NCBI RefSeq assembly: GCF_019703515.2
Contig: NC_059362.1
Span: forward strand, 27,301,826 to 27,365,825
Direction of reading: 5' to 3'
Source of the DNA: Myxocyprinus asiaticus
Lineage: Eukaryota > Chordata > Actinopteri > Cypriniformes > Catostomidae
DNA: 64,000 nucleotides
Positions 22,327 to 32,865 of this stretch are shown piece by piece (positions within the stretch are counted from its first letter, which is position 1; each line of letters begins with the position of its first letter). A model generated the notes under the pieces. The model was not told the origin of the DNA. It did no database searches and was given only the letters and a program-made list of their open reading frames with translations. Position numbers and translations under genes: made by a program.

Positions 22327-23465
22327 TTGGATTTTCTCCCCTTTTCTCCCCAATTTGGAATGTCTAATTCCCAATGCGTTATAGATCCTCGTGGTGGCGT
22401 AGTGACTCGCCTCAATCCGGGTGGCGGAGGACGAATCTCAGTTGCCTCCGCGTCTGAGACCTTCAACCCACGCATCTTCCTGTGACTTGTTGAGCGTTAC
22501 CGAGGAGACATAGCGCCTGTGGAGGCTTCACGCTATTCTCCGCAGCATCCACACACAATCCACCATGGAAGCGAACCACATTATAGCAGCCACTAGTGAT
22601 GGGTCATTCTTGAACGAATCTTTTATGTGACTCAGAAGAACGAGTAGTCTCAGAGAGTGATTCATTCATTTTGTGCATTGCGCAACCTACGTTCGTTTGT
22701 TATGTGAAAACCACATAGGTGCTGTACAGGAAACAGAAATGATTAGTTCACCTCTTGAGTCTTCTGGTCCGAGTCGTTCGTTCTTTTGTCACGTGACAGC
22801 CGTATACGCTATGCATTGTTCACATAGGAAATAGAAATCATAAGTTCACCTCTTGAGTCATCTGGTCCGAGTCGTTCATTCTTTTGTCACGTGACAGATG
22901 TATACGCTATGCTTTGCTCACACAGGAAACAGAAATGACTAGTTCACCTCTCGAGTCTTCTGGTCTGAGTCGTGTGTTCTTTTGTCACGTGACAGCCGTA
23001 AATGCTACGCACATATGGCTGTTACGTGACAAAAGAACGAACGACTTGGACAAGAAGATTCCGGAGGTGAACTAATCATTTCTGTTTCTCATAATTTGTC
23101 CTTGGCTGCATTATAATTTTTTCCTTATTGGGACTATAATCAAAGTTTGCAGAAGCAGATGTGTTGGGGGGGATTTGGCTATTGAAAATGTAACATTTTA
23201 ATGTAATTCTGCTTAAATGAACGAAATGAACGAAATGACTTGAATAAAGATTTGTTCATTTTGCTGAACGAGACTCAAAGATTCAAGTCAGTAAAATGAT
23301 CCGATCTTCCCATCACTAGCGACCACGAGGAGGTTACCCCATGTGACTCTACCCTCCCTAGCAACCAGGCCAATTTGGTTGCTTAGGAGACCTGGCTGGA
23401 GTCACTCAGCACCACCTCCAGGGGTTGTAGTCAGCTTCTTTACTCGCTGAGCTACCCAGGCCCCC
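22327..23465 (-). mobile_element. tRNA-derived SINE split by a hAT element
   Basis: Read on the minus strand it begins at 23465 with GGCCTGGGTAGCTCAGCGAG, which looks like a tRNA 5' half with a polymerase III A box. It runs through a GC-rich body and ends near 22330 with an AAAATCC-type tail. A perfect 14-bp target duplication CTGTGGATGTATTT lies at 22313-22326 and 23466-23479. The body is interrupted at 22594-23318 by a DNA transposon. Without the insert it is about 410 bp, long for a SINE. Confidence 0.85.
22594..23318. mobile_element. Non-autonomous hAT-like element in SINE
   Basis: It has inverted ends TAGTGATGGG and CCCATCACTA. The flanking octamers GCAGCCAC and GCGACCAC differ at two positions and fit an 8-bp target duplication. 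The interior has three direct repeats of about 90 bp (roughly 22725-22995) built on 'agttcacctcttgagtc' and 'ttttgtcacgtgacag'. An inverted copy of the same unit follows at 23010-23095, so part of the element can fold back. There is no transposase. Confidence 0.8.
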
Positions 23466-23479
23466 CTGTGGATGTATTT

Positions 23480-24984
23480 AAATACACCCTGTATGAGTTA
23501 ACATCCTCAGAGAAAGATGGGGAGACCAACTTATGACTTCACTCTCCAACTGAAATTTTACTTTCTCTCCTATGTTTGATAACAAACAAACAAACAAAAA
23601 TAAAAATGATTCTTGGCAAGTAAATTCATGTCTGACTCTGTGACTTCTCAATGGGGAAAAGACAGACATCTTCAACATATTTTTTTCCTTCTTTCTTTTC
23701 TTTCATTTTAGAGGAATATGTAGGTTATGTGCTACAGACATATGCTCATTGCTTGCCTTAGAAAATCAATTACGCTTGTATGCCTTCAAGAGGTATCTGA
23801 AAGACATGGGGCATTTCAAAACTTAAGTTAGACCTCATTATGGTCATAAGGGAAGCACATAAAGCTATGCAAGGTATGCAAAATCTGTTTTGTCATTGAA
23901 TGTGCTTACGAATGAGATAAAATAATCGTAATGACACAACAGCCGAAATATTGGGAAAAGCCTTGAAAAGAGTTGAGTCTTTTCATTGAGATGTTCAGAA
24001 ATTACTTGAAAAGTCCTGAGCAGACATACTGTCTGTTAGAGGTGGAGAAAAGTGGAATTCATGAATGATGTTCTGGAGTACATCTTTACCAGATTGCACT
24101 AGGTTTAAACCAGCTGAGGAGTTCCCCTGGGATGCAGTATTTAAGATTCAAGGCATGTCTAGTCTGACTCCACGGATCACTAGGCATGTTACACACCATT
24201 TCAAAATGGATTCAAGATCGGATCGCAATAATCCCTTACAATGTAAAAATCCATAACATCAGACTTGTGAGACTTTTTAATAGTTATCGCTATGTTTCAG
24301 GGATTCATTAATGAGATCAGGGCCTGCAAAGTTTAGACGTTAAGATTTACGCATAAAGCAAATATACACAGGTGTTTCTCACATTATAAGGTCTAATGGT
24401 TTGTGTTCCATGAAAAATAGCCAATGAAAGAGACATTGCACTAGTCTATGATTTAAGACGACTGCAATATTTTTAAGGAAGATATAAATAGCTATATAGC
24501 CAACTACATCTCATTAAGAATTTAATCAAATAAAAAACATTCTCTTTAACAATCATTTACATCTCTCCTTCTCATTTCTTTTTTTAGTCGAATTCATCTA
24601 CTTTTATTGAACTTAAATTTAAAAAATGTCAAGTTGCCATGACTTGAAAGATTACTTTAGTAACTTAAAAACAGTCATCTTCCTTTTGCTAAATTTTTTT
24701 TTGCATACATTGTTTCAAATTGTTCAATATTAAATGTTTCACTTTGAGTAAAGTGTTTATTGTCTTAAACCAATGACAACACCACATAATTTACTCATCA
24801 CATGAACATTCACGAGCTACTAAATGACCATAGGGCCCTATTTCTTTTATATTTTCTAACAAAAAATCCATGATTACATACAATGTAAGTTACCACTTCG
24901 TAAAACAATTATCAGTTGTCTGTAAAATGCAAGGTTCATAGCGCACTTCGACTCAACATTAAATATAAAACTATCAATTTTCTG
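23480..24984. other. Intergenic, nothing recognised
   Basis: 1.5 kb of AT-rich sequence without exon-like frames or visible transposon ends. Confidence 0.5.
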
Positions 24985-24989
24985 TTTGG

Positions 24990-25800
24990 ATGCGCATTAA
25001 AACATACGTTTTATGCTATTTGTCCAAAAGAAAAGGATGGAGAGAGAGTTGCAGTCTTAGCCCCACTTTATTTAACATTTATATTAATGAACTGGCAGAG
25101 TTGCTGGACTGCTCTGAAAGCCCAGGACTTGAACTTTATGACACTCAAGTCAAATATTTACTTTATGCAGATTACCTGCTAATTCTGTCTAAGACACCAG
25201 AAGGTCTCCAAAACAGTCTGGACATCTTAAATCAATATTGCCATGATTGGGCCCTAGAAATCAACATCCAAAAAACAAAAATAATGATATTTCAGAAAAA
25301 ATACAGAAATCATGAAAAAAGACACATATTCACTCTCAACAATACCACACTTCGGCACACCTCACAGTACACTTATCTGGGCCTGGTCTTAACCCCTTCT
25401 TTGAATTTCAATGCAGCGATTAAAGCATTACTTACAAAAGCCCGTAGAGCAATGTATGCCATACAGATGAGATTATTGAAGATTAACATTCCAATCAGAA
25501 TTTGGATAAAGATATTTGATAGTGTAATTCTACCCATAGCCTTATACAGAAGTGAGGTCTGGGGCTCTCTTAACAGTTATAGGCATGATACCTGGGACAA
25601 ACACCCGATTGAAAGTCTAGATGTATAGTTCTGCAGAAACATCCTTCAAGTCCACAGAAAAACACCCAATAATGCATGTAGAGCAGAACTTGGCCATCTC
25701 CCTCTAAATGTAAGAATGAAAAAAGAACATTGCCCAAAGAAGACCGTCTGTGCAGTCACATCAGGACAGACAGAGATGCACTTCCTCCTTCACTGCCCAA
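24990..25800 (+). pseudogene. LINE reverse transcriptase fragment
   Basis: A 212-residue open frame (24990-25628) contains 'LSPTLFNIYINELAELL' (RT motif B region), 'YLLYADYLLILSKTPEGL' (motif C) and the downstream 'LEINIQKTKIMIF'. Motif C should be Y-A-D-D; here the second aspartate has become tyrosine, so polymerase activity is lost. After the stop at 25628 the homology continues ('NACRAELGHLPL', then 'PKEDRLCSH') to about 25800 with frameshifts. The endonuclease and N-terminal RT are missing through 5' truncation. Confidence 0.85.
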
Positions 25801-25949
25801 AATAGACCTCCTTATAAGACTTACTCTACACCTGTGTACTCTTGCTGTGTACATCCAGTACAGTATAACAGTTGTTAAAATGACACCATCTCTTTATTTA
25901 CCCCTCCCCCATCTCATTGTTTCGTTTGTTTTTCTTTTTTTATTGATGT

Positions 25950-25952
<3 letters not shown>

Positions 25953-26019
<67 letters not shown>
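25953..26019. repeat. (TA)n microsatellite in LINE 3' region
   Basis: About 66 bp of pure TA, followed by a TTTA-rich tract. Confidence 0.98.
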
Positions 26020-26023
<4 letters not shown>

Positions 26024-26096
26024 TTATTTTTTATTTATTTTTTTGCTTTGGTAATATGTTCTGAAGCATGTCACGCCAATAAAGCAAATTTGAATG

Positions 26097-26101
<5 letters not shown>

Positions 26102-26166
<65 letters not shown>
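26102..26166. repeat. (GA)n microsatellite at LINE 3' end
   Basis: About 65 bp of GA directly follows the LINE tail. A mirror-image CT run lies at 26996-27047, next to the 3' end of the opposing LINE. Confidence 0.98.
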
Positions 26167-26173
<7 letters not shown>

Positions 26174-26995
26174 GCGGAGACACCAGTGCAGCATTTGAAT
26201 TGATCCACATGGTTCAATTCAACAAGCTTAGTTTCGTTTTGGACTACCAGGTGTGCACGCGCATTATGGGTGAGCACGTGCAAAGGATGAAGATGGTTAG
26301 ACATAATTCTACTCTGAGCTCCTGAAAGACATTGTCATTTTAAAAGAGGTAAAATAGTGGATGAGCAACAGATTTCTTTGGTCTTACTCTAACTTCTGAT
26401 ACATGGCTACATCAGCGACATGGTTGGGTTAACTTATAAGACTTTGGTGTATACACCCAGATGAGAGGACAGCACACAGAAGAAGAGGTTTTACATGGCT
26501 TTACATGATTCACCACAAAATGCAGGAGAATTACACCAGAGGCCAACACCTGTTGAAGGTGCCACGTTCCTTTTGGATACTGATATCATATTTGGATTGA
26601 CGAGTCACTATCTGAAGAGAAAACAGAAGGTAATAGCAACTTGTCAGTTTGCATATTGTTTTATAAGCTTTATAGCCGTAAAATATAGCACAAGAACAGG
26701 AAGTTATTCTTTCTTAAGAACAGCTTCTTCGAAACACGAGAGCCCCATAAATGTGGATGTGTACGTTTTGTCTTTGGGAAATTAAACTCATTTGACAACA
26801 TATCTCGCACAGAAATGTTTCATGCCACGGAATGATAACAATCTATTTACACAAGGTACGCCAATGAATAAACTAACTTTATAATCTTTCGTTTTATGGA
26901 AATAGAAATTGCGGTTTCTGCCCGTTTGGTGGCGCTAGAGTAATTGTAAATTGGTGATTGCCCCCACTGAAAATTATGATGTGCCTCCGTAATTG
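26167..26995. other. Spacer between two opposing LINEs
   Basis: About 830 bp of single-copy-looking sequence. The open frame 26495-26785 has no recognised domain. A possible donor (CAGAAGGTAATA) at 26629 is not matched by an acceptor that I could support. Confidence 0.4.

Positions 26996-27047
<52 letters not shown>
26996..27047. repeat. (CT)n microsatellite at LINE 3' end
   Basis: About 50 bp of CT, which is GA on the strand of the adjacent minus-strand LINE. Confidence 0.97.
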
Positions 27048-27052
<5 letters not shown>

Positions 27053-27700
27053 AAATTCTATTAAAATTAGCTTTATTGGTATGATTGTATACAATGTACA
27101 ATGTTGCCAAAGCTTTCATTAACAAAATAAATAAATAAACATGTATTACACACATAAAAATGTCAAATAATAAAATAATAATAATAGTAATAATATTAAC
27201 CATACAGGTAAGTGCACAAAATGTAAAGAAAAATAATTACATAGAACAACGAGTAACGTCTCCGGTTACTCATGTAACCTCGGTTCCCTGAGATGAAGGG
27301 GAGGAGACACTGCATTTGAACGCTATAGGGAATTTCTTTTCCACTACCTAGTTGAAGCCCTTGTATCATAACACCAATCTTATGATTGGCAATTGTGTTT
27401 GAGCCTTGCCCATTTAGGCGCGCATTTGCTCTATATAAGTGGGCACTCACACTTTATGAGTCATATAATACACAAAAAATAATTTAACCCCTTCATAACC
27501 AGAGGTAGGGAGGGATGCTTTATTCTATTGGAAGTGCTTGTGACCTCTAGTGGGAGTAAATTGGATAGCGGCCTACACATGCGGCTGTATTAAAATTATA
27601 ACAGGTAGCCTGCCCATAATAAGGAGCCCGGGCTCACCCGCTGTGTGTTGGAATAGTAAACTCTATAGACAGAAGACTCGTGAAGTGATGGATGCCAAGT

Positions 27701-28543
27701 CTAGGTTATAAAACCTTGTGAACATGTTCTGCGATTCATGTGTGATTCACAGTGGTTCATAAGCGAGGGCAATCGCATCAACGATCCAGTGAGAGAGCCT
27801 TTATTTGGAGACGGACATGCCTTTTGTGCATCCTCCATAACAAACGAAGAGCTGATCTGACAGTCTAAACTGGTGAGTGCACTCCACATACGTGTGCAAT
27901 GCCTGCACCGGGCATAATAAATGCGCTAACTGTTCCTCATCCGAATTAGACGGTGGAGAAGAGAAAGCTTGTAGGTACATTGAACCCTAACGGGTGTGGA
28001 AAGCACCTAGGGCACATAGCCATTTTTGGGTTTGATGGTGGATTTTGAAAGCCCCCGACCAAATTCCAGACATGAACTTTCAACCAACAGCGCCTGTATA
28101 TCACCAACCCGTTTGACTGAGGCCAGAGCCAACAGCAGTGCCGTCTTTAAAGAGAGCACATGTAACTCAATTGATTCCAATGGTTTGAACGGGGGGCTCG
28201 TGAGCGCCCTCAGCACCAGATTTAAGTCCCATGTTGGAACCATGGCAGGGCGAGGGGGGTTCAAGCCTCTCGCTCCCCTAAGGAACTTTATGATCAAATC
28301 ATGTCTGCCTATAGAGGAGCCAGCCTTTGGGGCGTAAAATGCAGAGATGGTTGCTACATAGACCTTAAGCGTTGACAGAGTAAGACCTGCATCCAACCGC
28401 TCTTGATTGTATGTAAGAAGGAATGCAAGGATCTCCGTTATGGAGCAATTCACTGGGTTCTTGCTGCGCGAAGAGCACCAATCTGCAAACACACACCATT
28501 TTAGTGCATAGAGGTGTCTCGTAGGTGGCCCTCGAGTCTGCAA
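27701..28543 (-). pseudogene. DIRS tyrosine recombinase, broken
   Basis: The 28543-28007 frame gives 'LKVYVATISAFYAPKAGSS', then 'LNPPRPAMVPTWDL', then 'ASVKRVGDIQALLVESSCLE', retaining the first catalytic arginine. The C-terminal part is in other frames (27889-27701) and the terminal HSTRG/tyrosine block is degenerate. It provides the uninterrupted reference that shows where the LTR at 10244 split the other copy. Confidence 0.8.
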
Positions 28544-28559
28544 AATGGTGCAAAATGGT

Positions 28560-29800
28560 GTTCATTACAGACTGAGCCAATTCGGGTTCGTTCGCTGTGC
28601 TCCGTTCAGGGGCCATATGTGTAGGTTCCACAGCTCTGGCTGGGGTTGCCGAATCGTACTCTACCCTTGAGAGAGCAGATCCCTCCTCAGTGGTATTTCC
28701 CATGGAGGGCCGCCTAATATCTCCATTATTTCTGGAAACCATGGCTGGTTGGGCCATTTTGGCGCAACCAACAAAACCGTTTTCTTGTCATCTCGGACTT
28801 TGCTGATGACAGAGTGGAGGAGACATACCGGGGGAAATGTATATTTGCATTTCGTCGGCCACTTGTGGGCCAAGGCGTCCACTCCCAGAGGGGCTTGGGA
28901 CATGGAGTTTCAAAGAGGGCAGTGGGCTGTCTCTGCAGAGGCAAATAGGTTGAGTTCCGCTTTGCCGAACATTTCCCAAATTCTCAGAACTGTCTGAGGA
29001 TGAAATCTCCATTCCCCCGCCATCAGTCCCTGGCCAAGCGCTGAAAGCCGGCATCCATCACACAGCGTGACCCAACCCGTGTTGGATGCATCCATGGTCA
29101 CCACTTTCGTCTGAAAACCTGACCCAGCAAACACCCAGCTGATAAATGTTTGGAGCTGTCCATGGTGCTAGAGCAGCCAGTCAGCGGCGAGTCACGGTGA
29201 TGCGCACACACCCCCGACACCAGGTGTGACTTGGTACATGGTGTTAGAGCCAGCACTGGAGAGGTCTCGTGTAAAAGACCTAACAGTATGACGGTGGATG
29301 CTGCCGCCATAAAACCCAGCATTTTCTGAAAAGACTTCAGTGGAAATGTTTTCCCCAGTTTGAACTGAGACAGACACTGGTGAATGGTCTAGATGCGCTT
29401 GCTCGTGAGATGCGTTGGCTGGGGTAAAGTGTGCTTTTTGCCCAGTTGACACTGAGACCCAGGCTGTTCAGACTCAAAAGTATCATGTCCGTGTGCTCGC
29501 ATGGCAGAAACTTTGATCGGGCCATTAATAGCTAATCGTCAAGGTAATTCAGAATGCGCACGCCGTTCATCTTCAAAGGGGCGAGCACCACATCGACACA
29601 TTTTGTGAGCGTGGGCGTGGCCAGAGACAATCTCAAGGGAAGGACTTTGGATTGATATGTCATCCCTTTGAACGCAAATCTTAAGAACAACCTGTTGCGT
29701 GGTACAATTCGGATATGAAAGTACACGTCCTTTAGATCTATTGACGCAAACCAGCTCCGTGGGTGGATGTGCGATAAGATCTGTTTCTGAGTTAACTCTG
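28560..29800 (-). pseudogene. DIRS RT/RNase H fragment, broken
   Basis: Fragments include 'RILNYLDD' at the RT active site (29532-29560), 'RFAFKGMTYQSKVLPLRLSL' at about 29640-29690, 'TMDASNTGWVTLCDG' at the RNase H start (about 29050-29095) and 'PLGVDALAHKWP' at 28840-28890. Multiple frameshifts separate them. The N-terminal RT and gag are missing. Confidence 0.8.
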
Positions 29801-30250
29801 GTGAGTTAACTCACTCTGCTGAATTCAGGCAGTATCTGTCCTATGACTTTAAAATATGTGTATCTGATGGTCTCATGTTGACTGCACTCAGTGAGGAAGT
29901 GTAGTTCATCCTCTATGACTCCAGATTGAACACAATCTGTTCTCTCTGGGTCTCCAGCTCTGTCTGTGCCGACCCGTCTCTACAGCCAGACTGTGCTCAC
30001 TCACACGATACTTCGTCAGATGCTTCCTGTGAAGGTAGTCTTTAATTTTGGTCAGATATGACAATTTATATTCTGTCTTAATTTTTTGGAAATAAGTTAA
30101 TTTGTTTATTTCTTTGAGATTTCTTTGACAATGATGAATATATTCTTCTTGAGTCAAGTTTTGTATTTGTTTTAATTTTAATTTTGCCTGCCTGAATTGA
30201 ATTGATACATTTAGCTGGTGCTTGTCCACTAAGTACTGTTAAGGGCCATT
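29801..30250 (-). pseudogene. LINE ORF2 C-terminal fragment
   Basis: Frames on the minus strand read 'LTKYRVSEHSLAVETGRH' and 'RPRENRLC', then 'ELHFLTECSQHETIR'. They match the region downstream of the reverse transcriptase in the same LINE family (compare 'PKEDRLCSH' at 25.73 kb). This part usually carries a C-H-C type motif of unclear role. Frameshifts are present. The fragment stops abruptly at the DIRS junction. Confidence 0.7.
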
Positions 30251-30355
30251 CACTGGGAGTGCTGCTCTGTGTATAAACACATAGTGATGGTGATTTTCTG
30301 GGGAAGAGTCTGATCGGTGGAACCAGATTTTGAATGTCAGTCAAGAGCGGGAATG

Positions 30356-30357
<2 letters not shown>

Positions 30358-30420
<63 letters not shown>

Positions 30421-30446
30421 CACACACACACACACACACACACACG
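30358..30446. repeat. (CT)n(CA)n compound microsatellite
   Basis: About 60 bp CT followed by about 27 bp CA. Confidence 0.98.
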
Positions 30447-30738
30447 TTGGTGCAGCTATCATTATGAGGACTCTCCATAGACATAATGATTTTTATACTG
30501 TATGAACTATAGATTCTATCCCCTAACCCTACCTCTAAACCTAACCCTCACAAAAAACTTTCTGCATTTTAACATTTTCAATAAAATATCGTTTAGTATG
30601 TTTTTTAAGTGATTTGAATTATGGGGACACTAGAAATGTCATCATAAACCACATTTATAGCACAATACCCTTGTAATTACCAGTTTGTAACCTAAAAAAA
30701 AGTCCTTGTAAACCACTTAAACCTGCCCCCCCCACCTA

Positions 30739-30740
<2 letters not shown>
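30447..30740. repeat. Teleost 'cctaaccctaacc' interspersed repeat
   Basis: The segment with 'cctaaccctacctctaaacc', 'aactttctgcattttaacat' and 'ggggacactagaaatgtc', flanked by CA microsatellites on both sides, resembles a repeat I know as widespread in teleost genomes. No ends could be defined. Confidence 0.4.
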
Positions 30741-30777
<37 letters not shown>

Positions 30778-30780
30778 ACC

Positions 30781-30845
<65 letters not shown>
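30741..30845. repeat. (CA)n(GA)n compound microsatellite
   Basis: A CA run with a CCCACC interruption (30741-30796), followed by about 50 bp of GA. Confidence 0.97.
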
Positions 30846-30851
<6 letters not shown>

Positions 30852-31084
30852 TCAATTAACTGCATTAGGACACATTAGCAACACAATACATCCAACATGA
30901 AATGCAGTGTCCATCCACATGATGTAGGAGCGTATATCGTCGGCTATATATGGTGTAAACTGTTCCACCGGTGTATATAAAAAATATTCTCACATGTAAA
31001 AGCAATAGGACACTATATTGTACATAAAACACTTTAGATTTTTGACTCTTTTAACCATTCAATTCAACTGCACGTTTGAACTGA

Positions 31085-31378
31085 ACTTCGTCTGAATCAA
31101 AGTTGGGGATGGGGCGGGGGTGGGGTGCGCTGTCTGAGCGTCGTTTCTGCTCCGCCCATTGAAGTGACTATCTGAATGCTCACGTAACGTTGAGACGAAG
31201 TTAAATTCATGTGTCCTCAATGTGGGATTTAGAAGCGCGACAACTCGTAGGACTGCTTTCTAGCATGCCTAAAACTTGGGAAGGTTACACAGAGTTATGG
31301 AAATCCGTCACGGAACCTGCAGTGAGTCGAAGCAAACCAGTGTAGCGCGCGTACACGGGGACCTTTAAAGCCTGAAAC
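31085..31378 (+). promoter_or_regulatory. Probable kif26a promoter/5' UTR
   Basis: This is a local GC- and CpG-richer stretch in an AT-rich region. It contains GC boxes GGGGCGGGGG (about 31112) and CTCCGCCC (about 31151). An upstream ATG at 31265 opens a 26-codon reading frame ending TAG at 31345. It is in the same frame as the chosen start at 31379, with stops between. No TATA box was seen. Confidence 0.5.
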
Positions 31379-31781
31379 ATGCGCTCTAATTGGGTTCAAG
31401 GTGGAGGACGCAGACCAGATTACAGGAGGTTCACGGTGAGATGATGCAAATGTGTGTGTGTGTGTTTTAAAATAATTATTATGGTAACACTTTACAATGA
31501 GGTTGCATCCGTTAACATTATTGAATGCATTAGATATAATGAACTAACAATGAACAAAATATATATATATTTTTTACAGCATTTATTAATCTTTGTTAAT
31601 GTTAGTTAATAAAAATACAATTGTTCATTGTTAGTTCATGTTACTTCATAGTGCATTAACTAATGTTAACTAATACAACTTTTGATTTGAAATGAACATG
31701 AACTAAGATTTGTAAAAGTATTGTTCATTGTTAGTTCATGTTAACTAATGTTAACAAATGGAACCTTATTTAAAGTGTTAC

Positions 31782-31821
<40 letters not shown>

Positions 31822-32254
31822 TATCATCGTTATTATCGTTTTATTAAAGCAAGTATGCCTTCTTTGTTGTTCTTTGTGTGTGTGTGTGTGTGTGTGCGGA
31901 CCATATTATGAGAGTGTGTTGTTATTGAAGCCTTCATTCATTTCCAAAAACTTTTCATTCCTCCATCAATTTGAATGCTTTTGTGCTCTCATCTCACATT
32001 AGATCGTTGAGATATCAGCAAGCAATGAATCAGTGCAGAGTCCAGCACTCAATCCAAGGAAAAGGCTTCATTCAGCAGAGGAAGTGCAATGCGGCAACCG
32101 GCCAAACCCGGAGGGTGCCGGCTCAGTGTCCGTAACAGAGTTAAGCCATTCCGAGAACAAGCAGGGGAGGGAAAGCCTGTGTCAGCGATGTCAAATCATC
32201 ATGAACGAACTAAACAGGCAGGCGCTCGAGCTTGCTGAGCCAGGAACCCTAAAG
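31379..32254 (+). CDS. kif26a: Kinesin family member 26A, N-terminal exons (partial)
   Basis: Two exons are supported: 31379-31435 (19 codons, then GTGAG) and 32003-32254 (84 codons between ...CACATTAG and GTTTGT). They join in phase 0 to give 103 residues. KIF26 proteins are atypical kinesins with a long N-terminal extension. Two features match that extension as I remember it: 'RPNPEGAGS' (exon 2, about residues 54-62) and a zinc-finger-like C-x2-C pair followed by 'ELNRQALELAEPG' near the exon end. The motor domain and all later exons are not found up to 64 kb, so the next intron exceeds 30 kb or the exons were missed. I chose kif26a rather than kif26b because tmem179 is adjacent, as in human. 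The start Met is less certain than exon 2. Intron 1 contains a MITE and ATT/TG microsatellites. Confidence 0.7.
31483..31782. mobile_element. hAT-like MITE, GGTAACAC family, copy d
   Basis: A 300-bp element in kif26a intron 1 with ends GGTAACACTTTAC and TAAAGTGTTACC. It has a perfect octamer duplication ATTATTAT (31475-31482 and 31783-31790). The right duplicate merges into an (ATT)n run, so the exact border depends on the family consensus. Confidence 0.85.
31783..31896. repeat. (ATT)n and (TG)n microsatellites in intron 1
   Basis: ATT repeats at 31783-31821 and a TG run at 31875-31896. Confidence 0.95.
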
Positions 32255-32857
32255 GTTTGTGGATGTGCATTCAGCTAAACCATTAAAGCAATTAATCTCA
32301 GGGACTGTTTCACCATGAAGGGATTGACAATGTTGAATATACTGTATACTGTAATTAATGGCAGTTAAAGTCAAGTCCTAATGAAATCCATCTTTGTAGT
32401 GTAGTGATTTGACTGAAATAGTGGAGAAGTGCAGTGGGAATTTATTTAAACCAAGAAACAAGGTAAACTTAAACTACCCCGTAGAAGAAAAATATAATCC
32501 AGGCTGGCAGCCCACTGGAGCTGGGCTGGGGCAGACGAACTGGACCGGCCTGGGCTGGACACAGGACCAACTGGAACCGACAGGAGCACAGGACGGACTG
32601 ACATAAACATGACAAACACAAGACGAACTGGCACTGGACAGCACACATGTTGAGACTAAAATAGGGAAGAAAATCAAACAGGTTAATGGGCAGGTGACTG
32701 AGAGACACATTAAAATACTCACTGTTTCAAAAGTATAGTCACAAGACATAAACATTATGCGTGTTAACATGATTTTAGTGTGATAAAATCACTTACATTT
32801 TCTTTGTAAAGTCATATCCGATTTCACAGCTTCGTTTCCATGATGTAGCACTGCAAA
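32255..32857. other. kif26a intron 2, start
   Basis: No further exon was recognised. At 32515-32640 there is a GC-richer run of imperfect 'ctgggctgg'/'gaactggac' units, which looks like a decayed minisatellite. Confidence 0.4.
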
Positions 32858-32865
32858 ACCTAAAG

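Larger units (their letters stand above)
24985..26101 (+). mobile_element. 5'-truncated LINE, copy 1
   Basis: It contains the C-terminal half of a reverse transcriptase, then a 3' region ending 'gccaataaagcaaatttgaa' followed directly by a (GA)n run. A TA microsatellite (25953-26019) has expanded inside the 3' region. It belongs to the same family as the minus-strand LINE at 27048-30357. I am confident it is a non-LTR retrotransposon but not of the clade. Confidence 0.8.
27239..29800 (-). mobile_element. Partial DIRS element inside LINE
   Basis: It contains the 3' terminal region with a TATATAAG box (27240-27480), the recombinase and part of RT/RNase H. The 5' third of the element is absent: DIRS homology stops at 29800 inside RT, near a 'gagttaac' sequence that is repeated at the junction (29794 and 29808). 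It is related to the copies at 8.9-14.4 kb and 47.6-53.9 kb. Confidence 0.8.
27048..30357 (-). mobile_element. LINE copy 2, interrupted by a DIRS element
   Basis: The 3' end lies at 27048-27238: on the minus strand it reads 'ccaataaagctaattttaa' and runs into (GA)n, like the 25-26 kb copy. Coding homology resumes at 29801-30357 with the C-terminal protein part. In between sits a partial DIRS (27239-29800). The 5' end is truncated at the CT/CA microsatellite at 30358. Confidence 0.75.

Noticed and set aside
26071..26304. Ser-Leu repeat open frames at GA/CT microsatellites
   Set aside because: Simple-repeat translation artefacts; the same applies to the Tyr-Ile frames at TA runs.
26495..26785. 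Possible exon ending in CAGAAG|GTAATA
   Set aside because: No convincing acceptor, partner exon or recognisable protein motif.
32409..32606. Open frame rich in Gly, Trp and Thr just after kif26a exon 2
   Set aside because: It arises from a decayed GC-rich tandem repeat and has no splice support.
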